Of a DNA stretch of 64,000 nucleotides, positions 1 to 10,792 are shown piece by piece. The stretch is from NCBI GenBank assembly GCA_009691855.1, contig SIAI01000008.1, positions 1 through 64,000 of the forward strand, given 5' to 3'. A model generated the notes under the pieces. It was not told the origin of the DNA, did no database searches, and worked only from the letters and a program-made list of their open reading frames with translations. A program made the translations under genes and the position numbers. This DNA is from Planctomycetota bacterium (GTDB taxonomy: Bacteria > Planctomycetota > UBA1135 > GCA-002686595). Numbering within the stretch: the stretch's first letter is position 1; every line of letters starts with the position of its first letter.

Positions 1-194
1 ACCAGCGTCGTGCCCGCCACCGAGCAACCCGCCATCAGGTAACCCACCGGGCCAGTCGTCTCGAACAGCTGCAGCCAGGTCTTCGTGCTGCCTTTGCCCT
101 CGCCACCTTCTTGGTAGGCGGCGGCCGGGGCCGCGAGCAGGCAGGCGAGGAGCGGAGCCGCTCCGATCAGATACAGGATTCGCGAGAGCTTCAT
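1..194 (-). CDS. MotA/TolQ/ExbB-family proton channel protein, N-terminal part
   Basis: Only the first 64 codons are inside the window; the gene continues past base 1. The product starts MKLSRILYLIG, has a hydrophobic signal peptide ending near PAAAYQEG, and then reads TWLQLFETTGPVGYLMAGCS, which resembles the start of the first membrane helix of ExbB/TolQ-like proteins that carry a cleavable leader. ExbB/TolQ proteins form the inner-membrane proton channel that powers TonB or TolA. It lies 52 nt downstream of a TPR gene on the same strand, and two proteins with a TolA-like anchor are encoded further upstream, which fits a dedicated energised system. An ExbD-type gene would be expected next, outside the window. 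The family call rests on a short segment and on context. Confidence 0.6.
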   Translation of the reverse strand, partial: MKLSRILYLIGAAPLLACLLAAPAAAYQEGGEGKGSTKTWLQLFETTGPVGYLMAGCSVAGTTL

Positions 195-246
195 GTCGAG
201 GTGCAGGGATCGGGGACGGGTGGGGGAGTGGGCAGGGGAGGTCGAA

Positions 247-1338
247 CTACTTTTTCAGGTACACCGAGTTCGGGTACTCCTGCTGGAGCTGGTCGTGGCG
301 CTCGTGCTCGAGGTCGCGCAGCTTGCGCTTCTTCTCGGGGTTCTGTTCCAGCTCGGACAGGAGCCGGAAGCAGTTCTCGGCGCCAGCCACGGCGCGCTCG
401 TACTCTTCGGTGCTCTCACCGGGCAGGGGTTTGTACTGGACCACAGTCCGGAGATAGGCGTACAGCCCGTCCAGTATACGTTCTGAGTTCTTCTTGGCGC
501 GGCCATCCTTGGCCTGCAGCTCGCCGAGGCTGTTCCAGGCTCCGGACAGGACGCGCGAGGAGGAGCCCGCGATGGTCAGCTCGCGGAAGATCGGCTCGGC
601 TTCGCCCGCCTTGTCCGTGCCGAGCAGCATGCGCGCCCGGCCCAGCTTGGCCTCCTGCACCAGGCCCGGCGCGGCGCCAGCCAGGGCTTCGACGGCGGCG
701 TAGCGCAAGCCCGCCTCGGCCGCCTTGTTCTGGCCCTCGAGCAGGCGCGCCTCGAGCAGGCCGATCACGGCCTCGACGCCCTCCAGGCCCTTGGCGCCTT
801 CGCTGAGCGTGGTGACGGTGCTCTGCGCGCCGCCGGTATCGTTCGCCGCTAGCCTGAGCGCCAGCAGGTTCTCGCCAGCCATGCGCAGGTAGCGGCCCTT
901 GGGGAAGTTCGTGAGCAGCTTGGTGTAGCCGTCGGCGGCTTCCTTGGCTTGACCCACGCGCTGCTCGGCATAGGAAAGGTGGAAGAGCGCTTCCTGGACG
1001 AGCGGCGGGCGGATGCCCTCGGACGCCAGGGCGGCCTCGAGCGGCTGGAGCGCGGCCTCGGCGTTGCCCGCGTTCAGCGCCGCCAATCCGAGCTGCAGAT
1101 CCTCGGGCGCATCGAAGTAATCGACGCGCAGGACCGTCTCCCAGGGCACGACCTTCTTGGCGCCCTTCTCGGGCTGGAAGGAGAGCCCGGAGAAGCTCGA
1201 CTCGAGCACCTTGCCGGTCTCGCTCGTGCCACCGGCCAGGTACACCGTGTCGGTCTCCTGCGCCAGCGACGGAGTCGCGAGGCACAGGCTCAGCGCGCAG
1301 GCGCCGAGGGAAGCAGGGAAACGAAACTCTTGGATCAT
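247..1338 (-). CDS. Exported TPR-like protein
   Basis: 363-residue protein. The start at 1338 was chosen because a good Shine-Dalgarno (GACGAGG) precedes it and because it gives a clear signal peptide (cut near SLA/QETD, residue 26); an open frame extends further upstream but without these signs. After the signal comes a short beta-rich segment (about residues 30-75, containing the pattern G-x-V...PW-x-x-V-x-x-V-x-Y), then repeated amphipathic helices of TPR type rich in Ala and Leu. The C-terminal 60 residues are charged. It sits between a much larger TPR gene (47 nt upstream) and the ExbB-like gene (52 nt downstream), apparently in one operon. A scaffold role in the cell envelope is an inference; no catalytic motif is visible. 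Confidence 0.7.
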   Translation of the reverse strand: MIQEFRFPASLGACALSLCLATPSLAQETDTVYLAGGTSETGKVLESSFSGLSFQPEKGAKKVVPWETVLRVDYFDAPEDLQLGLAALNAGNAEAALQPLEAALASEGIRPPLVQEALFHLSYAEQRVGQAKEAADGYTKLLTNFPKGRYLRMAGENLLALRLAANDTGGAQSTVTTLSEGAKGLEGVEAVIGLLEARLLEGQNKAAEAGLRYAAVEALAGAAPGLVQEAKLGRARMLLGTDKAGEAEPIFRELTIAGSSSRVLSGAWNSLGELQAKDGRAKKNSERILDGLYAYLRTVVQYKPLPGESTEEYERAVAGAENCFRLLSELEQNPEKKRKLRDLEHERHDQLQQEYPNSVYLKK

Positions 1339-1384
1339 CGAATCCTCGTCGTGGAGCGGACAGCGCGCGCGGCGCGGATCACTT

Positions 1385-4270
1385 CTACTTGGGCGGGTTC
1401 TGGGGAGGCGGAGGAGCCGCCGGCTTGGGCTTGCTGCCCGGCTTGACCTTCTTGGAGAGCTCCGCCTCGAGGGCCTGGAGCTTCTCCTGGAACCCGAACT
1501 TGCCCTCGTCGTACTTCGGCCCTGTGCCGCGCTTGACGTTGCGCACGGCCAGGTCGGCGTCGTCGTACTTGCCGCGGTCGGACAGGAGCTTGATCTGGGA
1601 GTACTTGGCTTGCCACCAGAGGCGCATGGCCTCGCTCGAGTACTTCGCGATCCGTTCGTAGATGCTGTAGGCGCGATCCAGGCGACCGTCGTCATTGCTC
1701 TCGAGGCCGACCTGGTTCGTGGCCACGGCCCATTCGAGGTAGGCGCTGAGCAGCTCGGGCATGGCCTCGACCACGGTGTTGTCGAAGTTGCCCTTGGGGT
1801 CGAGCAGCGTGACCTGGTCGAACAGGCGCGCGTAGATGTCCTCGGCCTCGCCGGTGCGCTTCAGGATCCCCAGCACGCGCGCGTGCGCGATCGAGATCTT
1901 CTTGCTCGGCGCCTGGGCCTCGAGCTTCTCGTAGATGCGCGCCGTCTTCTCCCACAGGTCCGTGTCGGTCACCTCGCCTTGCCAGTCGACGAAGGTGAAC
2001 TGGCCGTCCGGCACGTGGTTGAAGAACAGGCCCAGCACGTACAGGCGTTGCGCGATCTCGGACACGTCGTCGGCCTGCAGCGCGGCCGTGCCGGCCAGGG
2101 CGCGCTCGACCGAGAGCGAGTAGTAGAAGGCGGCCTTGCGCCACTGTTCCTCGGCCTTCTTGGAGGCGTGGTCCTGGTCGAACTCGGCCTGCGCGGCCTT
2201 GTCGAGCGCGCGCGCCAGCACGCCGGCCGAGCGTGCGATTCCGGGCGCGTCTGGGTTGCCCTTGAGCAGCGACTCGAACAGGCGCACGGCCTCGTCGAGC
2301 TTGCCCTCGGCCTGCAGACCCTGGATGCGCAGGCCCCAAACGGCCGCGGACTTGTCGGCGTCGTTGCCGACCTTGGCCTCGGCCTCGTCGAGCACCGGCT
2401 TCAGCTCGCCCGCCTTGTTGTTGTCGATCAGCAGCGTGGCCAGGCCGATGCGCGCCGAGAAGGCCCAGTTGTTGATCCTGGCCAGCACCGCCGGGTCGAG
2501 CGTCTCGTCCTGCGCCCTCTTGAACAGCGTCAGCGCCGCGCGGAAGCGTTCTTCGGCCAGGGCCAGGAGCTTCGCGGCCTCGTCGGGCTTGTCCTTCTTC
2601 AGCGCCTGCGCCAGGGAGTACGTCGCGCTGGCGATGCGAAAGGCCGCCTCGTAGTAGACCGGCTGGCCGGCCGGGATCTTCTCGTACAACTGGATCGCGC
2701 CCGCGTAGTCGCCCAAGTCCTCAAGCTGCAGGCCCTGGAAGATGCCGGCGTTGGCCGCCGCGGGGTGCTTGGAGTACTTCGTCGCCAGCGCGGTCATGCG
2801 CGAGTTCGCGCGGTCCGAATAGAAACGCGACTTGTCGCGCCTGGAGAGTTCGCGGTAAGCGTTGACCGCCCCGTTGAGCGCGTCCGGCGCGCGCGAGCCG
2901 TTCGGATAGAGCTCGGCCGCCAGGTCGAAGGCCAGCGAGGCCTCGTTCAGGCGCCCGGGGAGATTCTTGTAGATGCTGCCGGCCAGGTAGAAGGAGGCCG
3001 CGCCGATCTCCTGCTCGTCGCGCGCGCCCTTGGCGGTCTCGCGCGCGCGGCGGCACAGGTCGAGCGCGCGGTTGAACTCGCCACGCTGGGAGGAGGTCTC
3101 GGCGATGCCCAGGATCTTGTCGGGCGCCAGGTCATCGACCGGCAGGCGCGCGAGGATCGCGCGGCCCATGCGGCCGGGCACGCCGTCGGGATCGAGGTCC
3201 ACCAGCATCTGCCCGGTGGCGCTGGCGCCGGCGATGTCGCCCGCGGCGATCTCGGCCTCGGCCTTGGCCTCGAGCACCTTCAGTCCGGCCGAGGCGCTGT
3301 CCGCCCCGGGGATCGTGCGCCGGAACTCCTCGGCCGCGCCGATCGCCTCGCGTGTGCGCTTCTGCTTCGTCAGCAGCTTGACGAGCTGCAGCGTCGCGCC
3401 CGAGATCACATTGGCTTCCTCCTCGCCGACCTGGTACTGGCCCTTGGCGTCAAGCTCGTACAGCTCGAGCTCGCGCAGCGCGAGCGCGTCCGTGTAGTCA
3501 GTCAGCGCGTCGTCCGGCAGCCCCAGGCCCTCGTGGCACAGGCCCTGGTAGATGATGCCCTGGTAGTTGTCTAGCTTGTCCGAGTAGTCGTAGCCGTAGT
3601 CCTGGAAGAGCTTCAGTGCGGCCTCCAGCGGCGTGGTGCGGAACGAGGAGCCTTCCGGATAGAGCTGCGCGCTCTGGAACTCCATCTTCGCCAGGTTGAA
3701 GAGCGTGTTGCGGTGTTGATTCACCACGTACTCGGTGGCCTGGCCCGCCTGGATCGCATCGGCGAAGCGCTTGAGCCGTTCATCGAGGCCGGCCTTGCCA
3801 TCGCGAAAGACCAACTCGCCGAGGGCGATCAGCTCGGCGCGCTTCCCCGCGTCCTTTTCGAGCTCGACCAATCTCGTCAACGTGCCAGCGAGCTCCAGGT
3901 ACACGTTGGGCAGGTTCGTGCGCACCACGTCGGCCGTGCTCGTGCGCGCGTTGGCCTTGATGAACGCGTTCTCGTCCTCGATCACCTTGCGCAGCGCGGG
4001 CACGCGCCCGGCGAGGTCGGGGTCGCGCTGGATGCGCGCCACGGCGAGTTCGAAGCCCAGGGCCTGGACCTCGAGCTGGTCGTTGCCGGTCACACCCGTC
4101 TCGGTGAGCGTCTTGCACAACCCCTCGGCGAGGTCGGTGTAGCCCCGTTCGAAGAGCTTGCGGGCGAAATCGGTGTTGTCGCGGCCGAGTGCGCCCTTCG
4201 TCTGGGCGGAGGTCGCGGACCCCACGAGCGTGCTCACGAGCCCGAGGCTCAACAGGAGATTGCGGTGCAT
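1385..4270 (-). CDS. Large exported TPR-repeat protein
   Basis: 961-residue protein starting MHRNLLLSLGLVSTLVGSATS, a clear Sec signal peptide. Nearly all of the mature protein is built from helix pairs of TPR or Sel1 character (for example around YQGLCHEGLGLPDDALTDY and SKHPAAANAGIFQGLQLEDL). The last 20 residues are a Pro/Lys tail ending QNPPK. TPR solenoids bind other proteins; no enzyme motif is present. The gene starts 19 nt after the stop of the cyclase-like gene at 4290 and is followed 46 nt later by the smaller TPR gene, so the four plus the ExbB-like gene look co-transcribed. I infer that it serves as a scaffold for the neighbouring membrane complex; its partner is unknown. Confidence 0.75.
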   Translation of the reverse strand: MHRNLLLSLGLVSTLVGSATSAQTKGALGRDNTDFARKLFERGYTDLAEGLCKTLTETGVTGNDQLEVQALGFELAVARIQRDPDLAGRVPALRKVIEDENAFIKANARTSTADVVRTNLPNVYLELAGTLTRLVELEKDAGKRAELIALGELVFRDGKAGLDERLKRFADAIQAGQATEYVVNQHRNTLFNLAKMEFQSAQLYPEGSSFRTTPLEAALKLFQDYGYDYSDKLDNYQGIIYQGLCHEGLGLPDDALTDYTDALALRELELYELDAKGQYQVGEEEANVISGATLQLVKLLTKQKRTREAIGAAEEFRRTIPGADSASAGLKVLEAKAEAEIAAGDIAGASATGQMLVDLDPDGVPGRMGRAILARLPVDDLAPDKILGIAETSSQRGEFNRALDLCRRARETAKGARDEQEIGAASFYLAGSIYKNLPGRLNEASLAFDLAAELYPNGSRAPDALNGAVNAYRELSRRDKSRFYSDRANSRMTALATKYSKHPAAANAGIFQGLQLEDLGDYAGAIQLYEKIPAGQPVYYEAAFRIASATYSLAQALKKDKPDEAAKLLALAEERFRAALTLFKRAQDETLDPAVLARINNWAFSARIGLATLLIDNNKAGELKPVLDEAEAKVGNDADKSAAVWGLRIQGLQAEGKLDEAVRLFESLLKGNPDAPGIARSAGVLARALDKAAQAEFDQDHASKKAEEQWRKAAFYYSLSVERALAGTAALQADDVSEIAQRLYVLGLFFNHVPDGQFTFVDWQGEVTDTDLWEKTARIYEKLEAQAPSKKISIAHARVLGILKRTGEAEDIYARLFDQVTLLDPKGNFDNTVVEAMPELLSAYLEWAVATNQVGLESNDDGRLDRAYSIYERIAKYSSEAMRLWWQAKYSQIKLLSDRGKYDDADLAVRNVKRGTGPKYDEGKFGFQEKLQALEAELSKKVKPGSKPKPAAPPPPQNPPK

Positions 4271-4289
4271 CCTCGTCTCGTTCCTCGCG

Positions 4290-6038
4290 CTACTTGGGCT
4301 TCTGGACGGCGGCGGGTTCGGTGCCCTTCGCGGGCTCGACGCCGAAGGCGTTTTCGTAGCGGTAGTACACCTCGAGCGTCAGCACGTTGATCGCGGTCGA
4401 GTACAGCGCGTAGCCCGTGTGGCTGCCCCAGCGGTCGTTGTCGAGCCAGCCGCCGCGCGCGCAGGCGTCGCGGCCCTTGGACGAATCCTGCAGGCCGAGA
4501 ATCGCGCTCACGAGGTCCTTGTTCCACGGCTCCCAGTAGCGGCCCGAACCCTTGCGCGGGCTGTCGGGCCCGTCGAACTGGTTCAGCGCGAGCGTGGCGT
4601 AGTACCAGTAGTAGTAGTCGATCGACAGCTTGTCCTTGGACACCGTGGGCAGGTCCTTGACGATCTGCTTCGAGGCCAGCTCGAGGAACGGATCGTCGAG
4701 GTCGTGGCGCACGAACGTGCGCACGAGCATGCCCAGGGCCGACATCGTCGCCGTGTGATAGGCGTAGTTGTCGCCCGGCCCGGTGATGGGCTCGCCGGCT
4801 TGATACGGGTTGCGATAGCCGACCAGGCCTTCCTTGCCGGTCACGTACTCGCCGTAGGCGACGGCGCCTGGCAGCACGTCGGAAGGCACGTCGAGGCCCA
4901 CCAGCAGGGCCGACTTCAGCGCCATCACGACCCAGGTCGTGACCGAGATGTCGACCTCGGCGGCGAGCTCGTTGTACGCCAGCTGGTCGATCGTGCCCTT
5001 GGCCAGCGTGTCGTCGAGGAACTTCTTCGAGAAGTAGCGCCAGCCCCAGCGCGCGCCATCGGGGCTCAGCTTCTGCGCCGCGCACAGCCAGTCGACGGCC
5101 TTTTGCGCCGGGCGCTTCAGCTCGCGGTTGCGCGAGATGCCGTAGGCCTCGCACAGCGCCATCGTGGCCAGGGCCTCGTTGTACATGGCGGCGGAGAAGT
5201 CGGGGTTCGAGAAGTACCCCTGCTCCTTGCTCTGCTGGTCCACCAGCCACTTGACGCCCTTCTTGACCACCTCGCCGGCCTGGTGGCGCTTGCCCATCGC
5301 CGTGTCGACGATCTCGATCTTCGAGCCCACCGAGATGCCCTGGCCTAGGAAGGTCAGAAGCGCCAGGCCGGTGAGCCCGGTGTTGTAGTTCGGCGAGAGC
5401 TCCTGTCCGTCCTTGACCGCGATGCACGGCTTGTTGGGCGGCGAGCAGTGCGAGGTCACAGTCTCCACGCCCCACGAACCGTCGGCGTTCTGGTGGCGGA
5501 TCAGCCAGCGCAGGCCCTCGAGCACGGCCTCTTCCGTGCCGACCGTGGCGCCCTTCGGCGGGCGGCCCTTCTTGGTGCGTGTCGCCGTGCCCGCGCGGCG
5601 CGAGACGAAGGCCGAGGGCGCGCCCGTGCCGTAGTGGCCGCCGGCGCCGACGCCGACCGAGGTGCCGCCCGTGAACGCTTCCGAGCCGTCGTCCGCGCCG
5701 GTGGGGTCGCCCAGGTCCTGGTACAGGTCCTCGACCACCTCGTCGGTGGGCACGAAGGTCGTCTCCTCCTCGAAGGTGACGAGCTCGGCCTGGACCTCGT
5801 TCTCGGGGATCTTCTTGCGGTCGAGCTCCTCGGGCGGCTGCACCACCTCCTGGATCTCGCGCTTGGTGCCGACGTCGATGTGGGTGACCCCGTCGTTGGC
5901 CTTCTGCATCTCGTGGTGGATGTAGACGATGCTCATCACCGCCGCGAGGATCACGTGCAGACCGATGGCGATCATCAACCACGGCGAGTTCTTCGCCATG
6001 GTCTTGATCCACTGGATGGGGTTCAGTTCCTGGGCCAT
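4290..6038 (-). CDS. TolA/TonB-like membrane anchor fused to prenyltransferase/squalene-cyclase-like repeat domain
   Basis: 582-residue protein read from MAQELNPIQW. One membrane helix spans about residues 20-40 and contains GLHVILAAV, strikingly like the start of the TolA anchor (LHVILFAAL), with the intramembrane His at residue 28. An acidic, low-complexity linker follows (about 43-180). The rest is an alpha/alpha-toroid region with QNADGSWG-type repeats as in the prenyltransferase/squalene oxidase superfamily. I do not see the DxDD motif of true squalene-hopene cyclases, so binding rather than catalysis is possible. A GTG at 6134 would add 32 Pro/Ala-rich residues encoded by the repeat at 6058; I prefer the ATG because the shorter form matches the paralog at 6256. 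Neither start has a convincing ribosome binding site. Confidence 0.75.
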   Translation of the reverse strand: MAQELNPIQWIKTMAKNSPWLMIAIGLHVILAAVMSIVYIHHEMQKANDGVTHIDVGTKREIQEVVQPPEELDRKKIPENEVQAELVTFEEETTFVPTDEVVEDLYQDLGDPTGADDGSEAFTGGTSVGVGAGGHYGTGAPSAFVSRRAGTATRTKKGRPPKGATVGTEEAVLEGLRWLIRHQNADGSWGVETVTSHCSPPNKPCIAVKDGQELSPNYNTGLTGLALLTFLGQGISVGSKIEIVDTAMGKRHQAGEVVKKGVKWLVDQQSKEQGYFSNPDFSAAMYNEALATMALCEAYGISRNRELKRPAQKAVDWLCAAQKLSPDGARWGWRYFSKKFLDDTLAKGTIDQLAYNELAAEVDISVTTWVVMALKSALLVGLDVPSDVLPGAVAYGEYVTGKEGLVGYRNPYQAGEPITGPGDNYAYHTATMSALGMLVRTFVRHDLDDPFLELASKQIVKDLPTVSKDKLSIDYYYWYYATLALNQFDGPDSPRKGSGRYWEPWNKDLVSAILGLQDSSKGRDACARGGWLDNDRWGSHTGYALYSTAINVLTLEVYYRYENAFGVEPAKGTEPAAVQKPK

Positions 6039-6057
6039 GGGCGGGGCGAAGGGGACC

Positions 6058-6101
6058 GAGGGGGGCGCTGAGGGGGGCGCTGAGGGGGGCGCTGAGGGGG
6101 C
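6058..6101. repeat. Tandem repeat of a 12-bp unit just upstream of the cyclase-like gene
   Basis: Three exact copies of GAGGGGGGCGCT (6058-6093) followed by a partial copy. On the minus strand this is a pyrimidine-rich tract directly ahead of the ATG at 6038. It would encode repeated Ser-Ala-Pro-Pro if translation began at the GTG at 6134. Copy number could vary by slippage. Confidence 0.85.
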
Positions 6102-6255
6102 AAGAGCATAATGGCATCCGCTCCGCTCTACCACCCTCGCGGGCGAGGGTTTCGAGCGGGATTGCGCCGATCCGGCCCCGCCTCGCCGGATCGCGCCCGC
6201 ACTCCGCGCTCGACCCGCTCGGGGCCGCGCGGCGAGTGTCCGCGGAGGCGCAGGA

Positions 6256-7974
6256 CTACTTGCCGCGCACGGCCGAATCGCGTGCGGCCGAGCCGAAGAC
6301 GTTCTCGAAGCGGTAGTAGACCTCGAGCGTGAGCACGTTCAGCGCGGTGTTGTAGAGCGCGCGCCCGCGCCGGTTGCCGCGCGCCTCCTGCAGCCAGCCA
6401 CCGCGCGCGCACACGTCGTTCTTCCTGGTGCGGTCCTGGAGCCCGGGCAACGAGGCCACCAGGCCCTTGTTCCATGGTTCCCAGAACTCCCCCTTCGTGC
6501 GTTGGCGGCGCGGGCTGTCGGGGCCGTCGTACTGGTTCAGCGCCAGGGTGGCGAAGTACCAGTAGTAGAAGTCGACCGACAGACCGTCTTTGGAGACCTG
6601 CGGCACGTCGGCCGCGATCTCGCGCGCGGCGCGCTCCAAGAAGGGGTCTTCGATGGCGCCGCCGGCGAAGGTGCGGATGAGCATGCCCAGCGCCGCGCGG
6701 CGCGCGTCGTGGGTGTCGAAACGGTCCTTGGGATCGGGGCGCACAGCCGCCTCGGGGGCCTCGGCGCGCGTCGCTTCCTCGGCAAAGGCCAGAGCACCGG
6801 CCAGGGCGGCGTCGGGCACGCGGAAGCCGCAGCTCTGCGCCGACTTCAAGGCCATCACCACCCAGCAGGTGACCGACAGGTCGACGTTGGCGCACTCCAC
6901 GGCGTAGCCCTCGTCGTCCAGCTCGCCGCGCGCGTGGCGCGCGTCGATGTCGCCCTGCGCGCCGATGCCCCAGCCGCCGAGCCCACCGTCGGCGCTGCGC
7001 TTCTGCGCAGCGACTAGGTAGTCCAGCGCCTTCTGCGCGCGCTGGCCGATCAGGCGGTTCGTTGGCGCGAGCGCGTAGGCCTCGCACAGCGCCATCGTCG
7101 GCAGCGTGTCGTTCTCGGGCAGCGCGAAAGGCGCCGAGCCGGAGAACGAGCCATCGGCCTTCTGCAGCTCCAGCAGCCAGCGGATGCCGCGCTTGACGAC
7201 TTCGCCGGTCGCGCGCGGCGGGTGGCCCATGGCCGTATCGACGAGGTCGACCTTCGAACCCGGCGCGATGCCCTGGCCCATGAAGGCGAGTAGCGCGAGC
7301 GCGGTCATGCCCATGTCGTAGCTGGTGTCCAGCGTTGGATCGGCGGGGATGCAGGCGGGTTCGGTGCAGTGCTCGTGCAGGGTCGCCGGGCTCCACGAAC
7401 CGTCGTCGTTCTGATGGCGCATCAACCAGCGCAGGCCCTCGAGCACGGCCTCCTTGGTGGCCTTCGGAACGCGGTCCGTCTGGCGGCCCTTGGCGCGCCC
7501 CTCGGTCAGGCCTCCCTTGCCCGTGCCCGCGCCCCAGGACGAGGGCCCGCCGCTGCCGCGGATCGCGCCGAAGCCGGCGCCGATGCCGGAGTTGCCGTTC
7601 GCGGAGTTCTCCTCCTCCGTGCCGGTGGGATCGCCGAGGCGTTCGTGCCAGTCCACGTCCTCGGGCGCGTCCAGGCTCGGCTGGAACTGCTCGACTTCGT
7701 CCTCGCTCACGAGCTCCGTGCGCGTCTTGTTGTCGGGGATCTTCTGTCGATCGGGCTCGGGCTCCGGCGGCAGCGGATTCTCGTTCGGCGCGACGTGCGC
7801 CGCGATCGCCATGGTGAGCACGGCATCGTTCTCTTTCTGGCGCGCGTTGTGGATGTAGAGCACGCTCATCGCCGCGGCGACGATCACGTGCAGCCCGAGG
7901 GCGATCATCAGCCAGGGCGAATTCTTGGCGAAGGACACGAAGCGGCGCACGAGGCGCTCGTCGCGCGGAGCCAT
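6256..7974 (-). CDS. TolA/TonB-like membrane anchor fused to prenyltransferase/squalene-cyclase-like repeat domain (paralog)
   Basis: 572-residue paralog of the protein at 4290-6038, with the same architecture: a short basic N-terminus, a membrane helix at about 21-41 containing LGLHVIVAAAMS with the intramembrane His at residue 29, an acidic linker with many Pro and Glu, then a toroid region with QNDDGSWS-type repeats. Both paralogs share the segment AKNSPWLMIA just before the helix and the motif DFYYWYFATLALNQYDGPDS or a close version near the C-terminus. The start MAPRDERL has a plausible GAAAGG ribosome binding site, and the paralog supports it; the open frame runs further upstream. It is the first gene of the block. 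Two adjacent copies suggest duplication and possibly a heteromer. Confidence 0.75.
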   Translation of the reverse strand: MAPRDERLVRRFVSFAKNSPWLMIALGLHVIVAAAMSVLYIHNARQKENDAVLTMAIAAHVAPNENPLPPEPEPDRQKIPDNKTRTELVSEDEVEQFQPSLDAPEDVDWHERLGDPTGTEEENSANGNSGIGAGFGAIRGSGGPSSWGAGTGKGGLTEGRAKGRQTDRVPKATKEAVLEGLRWLMRHQNDDGSWSPATLHEHCTEPACIPADPTLDTSYDMGMTALALLAFMGQGIAPGSKVDLVDTAMGHPPRATGEVVKRGIRWLLELQKADGSFSGSAPFALPENDTLPTMALCEAYALAPTNRLIGQRAQKALDYLVAAQKRSADGGLGGWGIGAQGDIDARHARGELDDEGYAVECANVDLSVTCWVVMALKSAQSCGFRVPDAALAGALAFAEEATRAEAPEAAVRPDPKDRFDTHDARRAALGMLIRTFAGGAIEDPFLERAAREIAADVPQVSKDGLSVDFYYWYFATLALNQYDGPDSPRRQRTKGEFWEPWNKGLVASLPGLQDRTRKNDVCARGGWLQEARGNRRGRALYNTALNVLTLEVYYRFENVFGSAARDSAVRGK

Positions 7975-8091
7975 AGGAAGCCTTTCGTTCGCGGGGAACG
8001 GCCGGTGGCGCAGGCCGGGAGGGGGCGAGCCCTCCGAGTCTCCCTTACCTCGGCCTTTCGGCGCGGTTTCGCGCGCGCTCTCCTGCACGCA

Positions 8092-8143
8092 CCGAAAAGA
8101 GCGCGGGCCGGCGCGTGTGCGTTCTCGCACCCGGACCGGCCCG
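8092..8143 (-). terminator. Rho-independent terminator after the pyrophosphatase gene
   Basis: Read on the minus strand, the outer arms CGGGCCGG and CCGGCCCG (8136-8143 with 8104-8111) pair perfectly, an inner GTGCG/CGCAC stem extends the hairpin, and the T-rich stretch CTCTTTTC follows within a few bases. It lies 38 nt after the stop codon at 8181. Confidence 0.7.
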
Positions 8144-8180
8144 TGGTTCCCGCGTCTGCTGCGCGGTTCAGCTCAGGCGT

Positions 8181-10676
<2,496 letters not shown>

Positions 10677-10780
10677 GCGACCACCTTTCGTGGGCCCGGG
10701 ATGAAAAAGGGCGCAACGTTTTAACGATCCGACCGCCCTCTTGGCCATGCCCTGGACCGCGGAGCCCCTCCCCGGGCCGC

Positions 10781-10786
10781 TATAGT
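10781..10786 (+). promoter_or_regulatory. Likely -10 box (TATAGT) giving a leaderless or near-leaderless mRNA
   Basis: TATAGT lies only 6 nt before the ATG at 10793 and no Shine-Dalgarno is present. A start of transcription about 7 nt after the hexamer would fall on the start codon. No good -35 hexamer is visible. Confidence 0.4.
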
Positions 10787-10792
10787 GGCCGG

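Noticed and set aside
1157-3574. Very long open frame (about 805 codons) on the plus strand
   Set aside because: Antisense to the TPR gene. High G+C leaves few stops in the opposite frame; the translation is Arg/Leu/Val-rich with no domain.
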